Below are positions 36,118-48,900 of a stretch of 64,000 nucleotides of DNA, in pieces. The stretch spans positions 8,296,983 through 8,360,982 of the forward strand of contig NC_058337.1 of NCBI RefSeq assembly GCF_905475395.1, read 5' to 3'. A program made the position numbers and the translations under genes. How positions within the stretch are numbered: the stretch's first letter is position 1; every line of letters starts with the position of its first letter. The notes beneath the pieces were generated by a model, which saw only the letters and a list, made by a program, of their open reading frames with translations, was not told the DNA's origin and made no database searches. The DNA is from Chrysoperla carnea (taxonomy: Eukaryota > Arthropoda > Insecta > Neuroptera > Chrysopidae).

Positions 36118-36257
36118 TTTTTCAAAATTTTGGTATAGGTGTTCATTAAAGCACTTAAGAAGTACATTTCCGGTTGTCTGTCTGTCTGTCCGTCTGTAAT
36201 CACGATAACTCAAAAACGAAAAGAGATATCAAGCTGATATTTTTATAGCGTGCTCAG

Positions 36258-37198
36258 TGTAAGAAGTTATGGATCGGTATTTGTGATTTAATAAATGATT
36301 TTAATTAATTAAATAAAACACATTGATTTCATTTTAAATATATAACGACTATCTTTATTTAATAAAGGATTACATTCTAGAGTAACGTCTTTACGATTTA
36401 GAATACACACTTAACTGATATCTTTCAACTAATAATATGGATAACTTATATCGACTAACATATTTTACCTAAAAAGGCTTGAGTTTATATTCACATTTTT
36501 AGGTAATAAAACTGACCCTTCTTTAAGGACAAATGCCAGTATAGACGTATTTCCCAAAAATATATACATCAAAAACAAACTTAGGGGGAACATTTGTAAA
36601 ATAAACAGGTCTGTGCTTTCCAATAAATATTGTCAGCGTATCTTTCAACTTACAATATCGATAACTTATATCGACTAACATATTTTACCTAAAAAGGCTT
36701 GAGTTTATATTCACATTTTTAGGTAATAAAACTGACCCTTCTTTAAGGACAAATGCCAGTATAGACGTATTTCCCAAAAATATATACATCAAAAACAAAC
36801 TTAGGGGGAACATTTGTAAAATAAACAGGTCTGTGCTTTCCAATAAATATTGTCAGCGTATCTTTCAACTTACAATATCGATAACTTATATCGACTAACA
36901 TATTTTACCTAAAAAGGCTTGAGTTTATATTCACATTTTTAGGTAATAAAACTGACCCTTCTTTAAGGACAAATGCCAGTATAGACGTATTTCCCAAAAA
37001 TATATACATCAAAAACAAACTTAGGGTGAACATTTGTAAAATAAACAGGTCTGTGCTTTCTAATAAATATTGTCAGCGTATATACAAAAATATAAACAAT
37101 AATTATATATTCACATAAAGTGGCCACATGTTTGTTATTTCCCATATATAATGTATCCAAAAAGACAAGATTTAATTTTGCTCATTGATAATTCAGCA
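36258..37198. mobile_element. probable solo LTR, 941 bp, inside repeat A
   Basis: The insert begins TGTAAGAAG and ends ATTCAGCA (TG...CA). It is flanked by CTCAG (36253-36257) and CTCAA (37199-37203), a 5-bp target duplication with one mismatch. It has no open frame of note and contains three 220-bp tandem repeats. A single LTR left by recombination is the simplest reading; no second LTR or internal region is present. Confidence 0.6.
36420..37080. repeat. three tandem 220-bp repeats
   Basis: The word ATAACTTATATCGACTAACA occurs at 36441, 36661 and 36881, exactly 220 bp apart. Each unit ends AATATTGTCAGCGTAT. Copies differ at only a few positions (for example GGGGGAAC against GGGTGAAC in the third), so the triplication is recent. 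Confidence 0.97.
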
Positions 37199-37559
37199 CT
37201 CAAGACGTAAAAAGGCTAATTTCGTAAATGAGAAACATAAGTACGGCATTGGATCTTGGGTTCGTTGGATCTTGTTAACAGTTATGTAAACCAATAGAAC
37301 AAAAATTTAAATATAAAAATGTTCCTTTTAAAAAAATAAACTTTTGTTTGAAATTTTTTTTTGTAATCGTTACTGTTAACCCGTGAGAGCGCAAATTAGG
37401 ACCACATTTTAGTGTCCATTTTCTCCAAAAATATAAAAGATAAAAGGGAGTTGAAAATTTACAGGGAGCTTCAACTAGTTAGTGGTCTTGTGAAGTATTC
37501 ACGAAAGGCGAAAAAAAATTCAAGAAAATTTTCGAAAACCAAATAAATTAAACCCTTTA

Positions 37560-37775
37560 ATAATCTAATTTGTAAAAAAACATTGACTGAGTTAACTGTT
37601 GAAATACCATGTAAAGATAGTATTGATAACGCAATCGTTAAATCAATCGGCTTGATATCTCTTTTCGTTTTTGAGTAATCTTGGTTACAGATAGACAGAC
37701 AGACAGATAACCCGCGGAAATGGAAAATATATGAATATGATATATAACCTCTTTGAATTAAATTTTTCATGGTCA
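37560..37775 (-). repeat. repeat family A, partial copy 4
   Basis: A reverse-orientation fragment: CATTGACTGAGTTAACTGTT, GAAATACCATG, ATCTCTTTTCGTTTTTGAGT and the CAGACAGACAGA block. It ends about 37775. Confidence 0.75.
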
Positions 37776-38363
37776 GTTGTTACAAACTATAGTATTATCC
37801 AAATATTTTAGTATTATCAACTAACATTTTTTTTGATTTTTATTTATAATTTGCCAGCTTGTTACACCATCTATCAATGTGCAGTTCAAATAAAAGTCGC
37901 GTTTAACTTGCGCATTTAAGATATTCATCTATTTACTGATATAGTCTCTGCTTAGTATATCTTAGTAAATTACTTATAATATATAATAAGATTTTTATAT
38001 ATTACTTATATACAGGTATAAAAATATCCCAAATAATACAATTAAGGGTTTTCACGCATGTCTAATATCTACATATAAAGTAATAAACAAAATTTAGTTC
38101 CAGCCAAACGATACATTTTAATTTTTTTTAAATTTATTCTAATTTTTGTCTTTGACTACGAGCGATTACACACAAGCAAATATTTACTTTTTGAGTTAGT
38201 TTTTTTTTTTAAATCTATTTTCATTAATTAATAGTTTACCTTTTAGCTTAGTGTTTAAGTTTAATTCATAGTTTAGTATTAATAGCTTAATTCATAGTTT
38301 AAATCATAGTTTAATTCATAGAATAAGTTAAATCATAGTTAAGTGTTTAATTGTTGCGGAAAT
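37776..38363. other. 5' flank of the unrecognised six-exon gene
   Basis: AT-rich. 38230-38340 holds short direct repeats of TTTAATTCATAGTTTA-type words. A promoter for the gene starting at 38364 probably lies here, but no core element can be named with confidence. Confidence 0.4.
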
Positions 38364-38391
38364 ATGTCCAAAATTAGCTGTACCAATACAA
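38364..38391 (+). CDS. six-exon gene, exon 1 (start)
   Basis: GCGGAAAT precedes ATGTCCAAAATTAGC; the donor is ACA A before GTAAGTACC, phase 1. It encodes MSKISCTNT plus one base. This is the least certain exon because it is short. Confidence 0.6.
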
Positions 38392-39849
38392 GTAAGTACC
38401 AGATCTTTTAATTAAATATAAATGCAGATTCTAATTTTTTTTTAAATTTTTAATATTGAGAAGATGATAAATTAATTCAATAATACTTTATTTGTTATCT
38501 TAGTTTTGTTTTTTATTCTATCTATATCAGTGACGGATTTAGGCTTGCTGCCGCCCTAGGCCCCGTTCTATGCGCCGCCCTTTTTGATAGAATGAATTTC
38601 ATTAAAATTGATCCAGTTTTTTAATTTTAAAGTAACTTAATTTATTGAAATATAATTTTTTAAATATTACTGATAAACAAGACACATAAATATATATATA
38701 AATTTTAGATAGATAAATAATTCATATTTCTTTTAATATTAATCAATTTGAAAATTTCTTTTTCCTGGATTTGGTCCGTGCAAAAACGCCAATTATGTTA
38801 TCAATAGACAGTAATGCAAGTGCATTAAGTCTATCTTGGCCCATGCTTGCGCGTAAATAGGTTTTTACCCTTTTAAGAGTAAAAAAAGATCTTTCGCCTG
38901 AATAATTTGTAGTACTCAAAAAAATACGGAGAGCAATGTCCACATTCGTCTAAACATCTCGAAGATTCCATGAATATTCATTCAATACTTTTTTCTTTGC
39001 CCTTCAAATTCTGCCGCCCTAGGCCCGGGCCTCACGGGCCTAGGCCTAAATCCATCACTGGTCATCAGTCAATTGTTTATTTTCACTTCCCTTGTGGAAA
39101 TAAATCTGTTCTGGAAGTAATAATATTTAATTTGAAATTCAGAAAAAGAATATGGGAAGTAAAACTATCTCTGAAAAAGTCAGAAATAGTCTGAAAATAT
39201 CAAATAAATTATTAATCAATCATTTTATGACTCTGAAAATATCAAATAAATTATTATTAATCAATCATTTTATGACAGAAAATGATAATTAGATTGAGAC
39301 TCTTTCGGAAGAAATATTCTGACTTTTTCAAGAAGATTTTTTCAGAATTAATCAGAGATTTTATGAAAAATTAGTTAGCAAAATAAAGTAAGAGTAAGAC
39401 ATTTTCTGAGATTTTCAGAATTAATCAATACAATTTAAAACATTTCGCATTTTTGAAAAATTAATTACTGTAGAATTTACTTCTATCATAATGAATACCA
39501 ATATATATATAAAGAAAAAAAAATTTGTCAGGAAATTAATGAGGCATTCTGACTTACTTATTACCTCTGAAGAGAAGCCAGTGAGGTGATATATTCCAAT
39601 ATATGTGTACACTTGTTGTCGACATCTTCTCTTGCGCGAATGGCCTTTTTAATATAAAAATGAATTATTAAACACATTAAGGACCATACTTTCGAAAATG
39701 TATCCAAGCTAAACTGTTTTACTAAACTTTGAGCATAGTTTAGCTTGGGTACATTTTCGAAATTATGACCCTTAATGTACATAATAATTGATTTTTATAT
39801 TAAATATACGGTCATTCGCAAGAGAAATGTCGACATCATGTATATATAT

Positions 39850-39921
<72 letters not shown>

Positions 39922-42900
39922 ATAATCATTACCTGACATATTTATTACCTCCGGAGGAAAACCATTTTCAAGGTACATATATGTATATATATAATGTATA
40001 ATATACCTTGAAAACGGCATTTCTTCTACATATATAGGTATATATATGTACCTAGAAAATGGTTTTTCTCCGGAGGTGATAAATATGTCAGAAAATCGAA
40101 TTTAATTTTTTTATTTAAGTAATCAATAGAATATTCCTTTTCTTCAAAATTTCAATACCTTATAATTAAAATAGGACACTTTCCCGATTACAAGTAAATT
40201 TATAAAATGTTATCATTTTAATGTTATCTCTACCATTTGATACAGTCTTGGTTATTTGAAATATTATAATTCTTTCAATTACGCATGAAATCTGTATATT
40301 AAAATGCATTTTTTTTAAACCTAAGATCCCTTAAAAATAGTTCTCCCTGTAGGTTTAACTCCCCATACATTATCTATCTTTTTCTTACCATAGAAAAAAT
40401 TTATAACGAGTTTTTAAGCTTATTAATAACATTGTTACCAGATTAGTAGTTTTTCTAATAATGTAAAACTGTTTAGTTTAAATATTCATTTTATTATTTA
40501 ATCATGCTATGAATTTGTTTTTCTTTATATTTTTTCTCTTAAAATTTATTGTATAATGTTTGTCTATAGGTACAACAAGCTCACCAAGAAATTTGTGGGC
40601 TTGTGTGAGGTTGGTAAATTCGAACACAAAAATACCTACAAAGGTGGAAAATATTCGCAGATTCGCAGAGGAATCTTGGGTGAAGAATAAAATTTATAAA
40701 ATTACCCAAGGCAACAAAATGTATAAAGGTGTTGTTTTGTTCTTAAAGGGTAAGTAATTCTAAAAATTTCTCATATAAAAAAGAATATTGCTATTCATAA
40801 AATCGTTTTTCAGAAAATGTAACCGACATAGTGAAAATCATTAACAGTCGTTATTTATTGAATGACGATTGGCTTGCTAGAGAGTTAAATTCAATAAGAA
40901 ACGAATTCAAGACACAAGCACCACAGGTATGCATTTCATACATTTTGTAAATACAAAGCAAATTATTTATTATAATTTTTTCCCCATTAATTTTTGTATA
41001 ATTCAAAAATCGCAATCTCTATTATCAAGGTGTGACATCAAACTCAATATGTCCCGAATTTTAAGACTCATACTTATTAGTTATTACTCTCTTAGCTTAT
41101 GGTACAGGAGCTCGCAACGTCTGCAAAACAAGAATTTTATTATGGCTGATTTTATGATATGTTGTTCTTCTTGCTCTTTCAGTTAGACATTGGGCCATCT
41201 GGCTGGCGGTAGTAATGCGCAGCCTAAATGTACAGGTAATAATGTCTGCAATTTTAATGTCTGCTATATATGTTATTTAAAAATTCAAAAGAATTACATA
41301 AGTAATAATAAAAAAAAATGGTGACTGCTGCTGGATTCGAATTCGGAACTATAATCACAAAAATAATATAAAAAATACTGACGCCTTAACAACCGCGGCC
41401 ATCTAACACACATCGAAAAATATAACATAAGATACAAATGATACTAATTTTATTAGCATTGCAATATTTTTCATAACTTTTTCGCTTTTATTCAAAGTTT
41501 ATCAACCGAAAATTACAGACATACTAAAATACTTTATTTAGGATTATTACTTAACGCAACCACTACCGCCAGGCAGATGGCCCAAGCTCTAACTGAAAGA
41601 GCAAGAAGGACAAAATATCATAAAATTAGGTATAATATCTTCATCTTTTTACTTTTCAAGAAGTGTAATAAATAATCGTAATTGTAAAACTGCTCATGCC
41701 TTAATCGATTTATAAAACATACTACAGTAACAGTCTGGAACAGTTGCTAATATGATCCCTATCTTAAAAACGGGTGGATTAATTGCTACTAATGTCATTT
41801 TGTAAAATATTCTTCTTTTTTTTGTACAGTATAATGATGACCAACTTTGCTACTAAAAGGAAGTTTGTTGAAAACGTAATACAGTGAAACCTGGTTAAGA
41901 GAGAGTTGAATGGACTGTGAATTTTTTTTTTCTTATATAACTTTCTCACTAATTTAGAGAGGTCTATTCATAATATTCAAAACATTTAGTTATAAACATA
42001 GTAAAGCATAATTTATTGTCATACATAGCAATTATTGAATTGTCGATAATAGAGGTACAGGCAAAAGAGACTCTCAGTTATAGAGTTCATGGTAGCAAAA
42101 ACGACTGTCGCTTATACAGGTTTTGTTCCTCACTTACCCTAGAGTTTTCTCGCTTACCCAGTTCTCTCTAACTCAGGTTTGACTGACTGTACATACTATT
42201 TTGAAAATACACAGAATGTTTCAGGTGGCATGGTAAATATTTTAGATAAACTACGTAATCATGGACGCAAGTGAACATAAAAGTTATATTAAAGTTGAGC
42301 CCTATTCTTATTGGTAACAAAAATACAGTTTTCTTTTTTTTTCTATAATGCTCAAAAATAGGGCCCAAATTTATAGGATCTTTTATGTTTGTTTTAGGTG
42401 CGTATTTAGCGAAATAAATAAAATATACGAGTTCATACAAACACAAATTCTATTGAGTAACTTATAAAAATAAAAACAACTCTCTATTTCTGCAACGATT
42501 AAGAATAGTACAGGAGCCATATACAGTGTTTGTTCATTACATCTAGGCATATCAATATCACTAGTATGACAGAATACATGCTTTAAGCAATGCATCTAAG
42601 TGAGAGGTATTATATACATGTGTTGAGCATGTAGTTGTAAGATGCTTGGAGAGTGGAAGTTTTTTAGTTGAACAGATGACTAGCAAGTTCATCAGTTGTT
42701 CAGAATTTAGTATGCCTTAACATGTATGTATATAATACCTCTCACTTAGATGCATTGCTTAACGCATGTATTTTTCCATACTAGTGATATTGATATGCCT
42801 AGATGTAACGAACACAGATTGTATATGTATAGGCACTTATTTTTATTTTGCGTCGCTGAATACGTACCTAAAATATTAAATGTATAAAAATAAATTATAT

Positions 42901-45900
42901 ATTTACAAAATAATTTTTAATTGTTTGATTTGATTTATTTAGATTTATTAATAAATTACAAGGGACTCGGTATTCGCTACAATTTTTACATTTTATACTA
43001 TCTTTCAGGAAGAAAAAATAGTGGACCAAGATGAAAAAATTGACCCTAACAATTATGTCGAAGCAACCTTGGCGAAACCTAAAGAAGTGGTAGTGTATAA
43101 AAAACTAGAAAAAACTGTAAGTATTTAATCTTTAAATGTATATTGCACACATAATATTTTGAAAAGTTTGGGGAATACAAACGAATTTTGGTAATAATGT
43201 TCGCTACATTTTATTTTTTTATGTGATAAGTGAGCTCACGATCGAGATTGATACATGATTGTTTTCAAAAGGGTAATGTTTTTTATGTCAAGACAAATCT
43301 TGATTATAAATATCAATGTGAGAAAATTATAAATAATAAATTTAAAGAACGTAATATTCCTTTCAAAAACGGTTCTTATTCAAATTTTTAACATTGAAGT
43401 GAAGGGTTCATCGTGGATCATAAATCTAATAAATTCGTAAAAAGTTATTTATTTTTTAACACACAGTATACATACATCGCATCGTCTCTGTTTCAAGTAA
43501 TGAAAAAAAGTTTCGACTTTTGTATTGAAAATCAAATGACTCTCGATTTTTTCAACCGTTTTTAATACTTCCTTTTTATACCATGTATATATGAAATATA
43601 CATAGTATATTAAGTTTAGTCCCAAGTTTGTAACGCTTAGAAATAATGATGCTAGGAAAAAAATTTTGTCATAGGTGTTCATCAAATCACCTAATTAGTC
43701 CATTTCCGGTTGTCCGTCCGTCCTCTTGGAATGTCGGTTTTGATGATCACAGGATAATTGAAATAACACAAGTAATAATTAATGATTTGTAATTAAAGTA
43801 AAAATAAACTGAAAATGTACAACTCTGTTACATTATGTATATTGACAACTAAAAATATAAGGCGGCTTTTTTACACTAGTGCCAACTTAATAATAACACA
43901 TATTTTTATTAATAGAATGTGTACAAAATAATTTTCTCATTCCAACACTCCCACTAGAAAATTATTTTTCTAGCTCTTCTTTAAACCCCGTTACTCCCAT
44001 GCCACTAACACATTTGACATGTTTTGTCTGAACTAACCCTTTCGTTAAGACGTCCGCTAACATACTATTAGTGTCTGTTGGCACCAATTTTATATCCTCA
44101 GATATAATTCTTTCGCGTATATAATGATGTCGAATATCAATATGTTTGGTTCGACTATGATGAGCATTAGAATGCGCTAAATCAATTGCACTTCGGTTAT
44201 CACAGAAAATAACCGTCGGAGAGCACGGACCTAGCTTAAACTCTTTGCTAAAATTTTTAAGCCACATGGCTTCTTGTGTGGCTGCCGCTAAGGCCATGTA
44301 TTCAGCTTCGGCTGTCGATAAAGCGACAGTGATTTGCTTTTTAGTTGACCAAGTTATGGGACCACCTTGGAATTTAAAAACGTATCCCGTAACTGACCTT
44401 CTTTCATCTACATCACTCGCCCAATCGGCATCGCAATAGCCAACTAGATCATCAGTTTCATCTTTACAAAATTCTAATTTATAGTTCGCAGTCCCTTTCA
44501 AATATTTAAAAATTCTTTTCACTGCATTCCAGTGAGGTTTTCCTGGGTTATTATTGAACCTCGAAACTACACTAACCGCGAACGCAATATCTGGCCGAGT
44601 GCCATGTGCAGCATATAAGAGGCTTCCAACAGCTTGTTGATATGGAATGTTCAACATTTCTTTCGCTTCATCAGGCGTTTTCGGAGACATATTTTTGGAA
44701 AGTTTTTGATTCGTATCTAATGGCGTACTTATTGGATTGCAATCCGACATATTGAATTTATTTAAAATGTCTTCAATATATTTTTTCTGACCAATCCATA
44801 GTTTTCCTTTGGAACGATCCCGAGAAATTTCGAAACCTAGACAATGTTTCGCTTCACCAACATCTTTCATTTTAAATCTAGAGCTCAATTGGAGTTTTAA
44901 ATGACTTTTGAAAGTAGAATCATTAGAAAAAATCAGTAAGTCGTCTACATATACGGCCACAAATGTCAGTTTTTTTTTTTTGATTTTGTAATATACGCAT
45001 GAATCGGTCCTACTCCTCGTGAGTCCCGCTTGAAGGAGACAATCATTCAATTTATTGTTCCACTCCCTGCTAGATTGTTTTAAACCGTAAATAGTTTTTC
45101 GGAGTCGGCAAGCTTTGTCATTGACTTCAAACATTTCGGGTTGTGACATATATATTTCTTCAGATAAATCGCCTTGCAAAAAGGCACTGACAGCATCCAT
45201 CTGATCTATGCATAAGTCATATCGCACAGCCAGAGCCATAAGGTATCGAATTGAGCTATATCTTACTACAGGTGAGTAAGTTTCATCGTAATCGATCCCT
45301 GGTTTCTGGGCGCAACCTTTCACAACCAGTCTAGCTTTGTACTGAACTTTCCCTGTCCCTGAACGTTTAGTTTTAAAAACCCACTTTGATTTAATGACGT
45401 TTTTATTAATCGGAACGTCAATCAAATCCCAAGTGTGGTTTGCTATTAACGAGTCGTACTCGTCTTTCATAGCTAACTTCCACTCATTTGCATCGGGCCT
45501 GGTTAGAGCTTCTTCCACGGATATTGGATCAAAGTTAGTTGATTTTGTCATGTATAACAGAAAATCATCCAATACTTTTGGTTTTTTAGGTCGCTCAGAT
45601 CGGCGTAGATCTGTAGAAGTGCTATCTGCGGAATGTATTGCTTCCTGTGGAAATTCGAAGGTCGGGTCTTCCAAAGAATTTTCAGAGAAATATGTACTTG
45701 AGTCATCACTTTCTGCAACAAAGTCACTTTCTCCCACTTCAAGTACATCTTCATTAAAATTATTGTCTATGTCCAGAGGACTACCTCCCACTAAATCTAA
45801 ATTTACAGTATCAACATCGGTTTTCTTAGAAATATTATCATTTTCCAAAAAAACTACATCTCGAGAGATGTGGGTACGTCTCGATTTGGGTTCATATAAA

Positions 45901-48900
45901 CGATATCCTTTACAGTTTGAGCTGTATCCTACAAAAACACATTCTTTGGATTTTTGATCAAGTTTCCTGCGGTTTTGTTTGGGTATGTGCATGATTGCCT
46001 TGCAACCAAAAATTTTTAAGTGATCTAGTTTCACTTTAGTACCTGACCAAACTTCCTCAGGGATGCCATTAGATAAAGATTTTGTGGGTGACCTATTAAT
46101 TAAATAAACGGCTGTGGAAACCGCTTCTGCCCAAAATTCTTTCCCTAAACCTGAATCTAATAACATGCACCGGACCTTTTCTACAATTGTTCTATTCATA
46201 CGCTCAGCTAGCCCATTTTGCTGCGGAGTATGCGGTGTAGACAATTGGTGCTGTATTCCTGATTGTTGTAAGAAACGAGTAAAATCATTCGAGCAATATT
46301 CTCCCCCATTGTCTGTACGCAAAATTTTAATTTTATAACCGGATTGATTTTCAACAAATGCTTTGAAATTTTTAAAATGTTCAAATACTTCACTTTTATT
46401 TTTAAGAGTGAAAACAAAAACTTTATGAGTAAAATCATCAATGAATGTTAAAAAATATCGTGCACCACCTAACGAAACACTCTCCATTGGACCGCACAAA
46501 TCCGAATGCACTAACTCTAAAATATTTTTAGCACGGGTTCCTGCATTTTTGAACGGTTTCAGTGTTTGTTTACCTTTTACACATATTACGCACTTATCGC
46601 AATTATATTCGGAGGAATTTACGTTTGAAACATTTTCAATACATTTAAGTTTTTTTATATATTCATAGTTGAGATGTCCTAGTCGACGGTGCCATAAATC
46701 CATTATATTTGACTTGGTAAGTAACGATTGGTTAATACTAGGTTCACAATCAAGTTTATAAATATTGTCTATTAAACTAGCACTAGCTATTTGAAAACCA
46801 TCACTGTCAAGAATACGACAACCTTTATTATCAAAAATCACAGTGTTTCCTTGTTTAACAGTTTGACTGACAGATAGTAAATTAGCTGATAAATCCGGAA
46901 CATAAAGCACATCCTTGATGTTGACGGAAACATTATTTAAGTTTACTTCTGTACTTCCAATCCCTTTTACATTAATTCGATGACTATTTGCTACCATAAT
47001 GTCAGCAACACTTGCAGATTTTAAATTTTGAACTTTGGTGTGCGACATGTGAGCTGAAGCGCCGGAATCAACGAACCAGCTGTTATTTTTTGAGTTGGAT
47101 GTATTGAAACATGATAATAAAGTCGTCTGCTTATTTTTTACGTAATTTGAATTGTTTACTTTCTTACGTGAACAGTGTTTTGAAATATGCCCATATCCAT
47201 TACAATTAAAACATCTCGGACCCTTGGTTTGTTGATTTGTGTTTCTATATTGATGCTTATTGTAATTTTGCTGTTTGTTGTATAATGCCACGGAGTTTGT
47301 AGGTTTATTGTTTTTCACTTCTTGTAGTAGCTTTGTTTTAACAGAATCAGCCGTCAGTGGGATTCCAGAACTTTCAATGGCCATGATCATAGGTTTATAT
47401 TCATCCGGTAAACCAGCCAATAAAAATGTTCCCAACCATTCATCAGTTATTTCAAAATTTATGTCGTTTAATTTTTGAGCGGTTGACATAATTTTTCCTA
47501 CATAGTCTTCTACGGATTCGCAACTTTCAAGATTTGTGGTTATTAAAGTTCGAATAAGACTGACTTTGCGTGCAAGTCCAGAATCATGAAACGTTATTTT
47601 AAGTTTATCCCAAACTGCTTTCGCAGTATTTGCATTTTGAATGTGCACATAATTGATGGGATCAATACACAGAATAATTTTTGATTTGGCTTTAACATCG
47701 CGCCTGATCTTTTTTTCTTCATCAGCGGTAGAATCGGTACCGAGAACACATGTCCAAAGATCTTCTAATTCCAAAAAAGTTCGAATGGAAAATTGCCACG
47801 TGTTATAATTTTCCCTACCTTTAAGTTTTTCAATAACCGGTAAGTTGTTTCCAGACATTTTCACGTGTATAAAAACGGATACACTTCACTAATTACTTCG
47901 CTAACGGATACACTACTTGAGGTTAAATTTTCAGTGTCACCAAAAAATATCCAATTTAAAGGCCCATAACCTCTTGGAATGTCGGTTTTGATGATCACAG
48001 GATAATTGAAATAACACAAGTAATAATTAATGATTTGTAATTAAAGTAAAAATAAACTGAAAATGTACAACTCTGTTACATTATGTATATTGACAACTAA
48101 AAATATAAGGCGGCTTTTTTACACTAGTGCCAACTTAATAATAACACATATTTTTATTAATAGAATGTGTACAAAATAATTTTCTCATTCCAACACGTCC
48201 GTCCGCCCGTCCCTGGACACGATAACTCAAAAACGAAAAAAGATATCAAGTTCGTAAATGAGCATCATAGGTCAATTGGGTCTTGGGTCCGTAGGACCCA
48301 TCTTGTAAAGTTAGAGATAGAACAAAAGTTTAAATGTAAAAAATGTCAAAAATTAAACAAAATGTCCTTATCAAAAATTAAACAACTTTTGTTTGAAACA
48401 TTTTTTCGTAAACATCACTGTTTACCCGTGAGGGCGCCAATTAGGCGGAAATTTTATAATATGTACTATACTTGATTATCAGTTATGTATGTGTCACATG
48501 TTTGTATGTGTAATGTGATAAAGAAATCAACACAATTAACTCAGTCAATTGTTTGTTTTCACTTGTTATTTTTATTTTTATATTTATTTTGAAAATTATT
48601 CGATCAAACAGATTCTAATTTTACTGATTTCAACAAACGTGCGTATAAGGCAAATTAAAATTAAATGCGTATGTTCTTAATAATTTTTTTCTTTATTCTT
48701 TTGCCTAGAACGAATGTTACAATCCGAATTGCAGAAACAAGATAAAAGCAATGGAAGAGGAAAATGCAGATTTAAGAAAGGAAAATGCAGATTTAAGAAA
48801 GAAAATTGCAGATTTAAGAAAGGAACTTGCAGATTGCAGAGAAAAAATGGAGAAAATGAAGAATATAATAATAGGTAATTGGTACATTCTATAATAACCA

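Larger units (their letters stand above)
36118..37445 (+). repeat. repeat family A, copy 3, split by an LTR-like insert
   Basis: 36118-36257 carries the GGTATAGGTGTTCAT, CCGGTTGTCTGTCTG and AACTCAAAAACGAAAAGAGA parts. 37199-37445 resumes with CTCAAGACGTAAAAAGG and TTAACCCGTGAGAGCGC. The break falls within GCTCAGGACG of the family consensus. Confidence 0.8.
43724..48195 (-). mobile_element. complete Ty1/copia retrotransposon, 4,472 bp
   Basis: Two 224-bp LTRs with no difference that I can find enclose a 1,300-codon uninterrupted polyprotein on the minus strand. CGTCC flanks the element on both sides (43719-43723 and 48196-48200). A primer site and a polypurine tract are in place. Every structural part needed for transposition looks intact, and identical LTRs imply a very recent insertion. 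It lies antisense in intron 4 of the six-exon gene, inside a family A repeat. Confidence 0.97.

Noticed and set aside
36420..37080. CRISPR-like or satellite array
   Set aside because: Units are contiguous 220-bp copies without spacers, and there are only three; they lie inside an LTR-like insert.
38743..38943. Host gene with a hAT dimerisation tail
   Set aside because: It lies between hAT inverted ends and lacks the rest of the transposase, so it is a transposon fragment.
39838..39920. Long (AT)n run as a possible replication origin or cruciform regulator
   Set aside because: A plain dinucleotide microsatellite inside a larger repeat; nothing specific supports an origin.
45394..45957. 187-aa plus-strand frame
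   Set aside because: Antisense to the copia polyprotein; a shadow.
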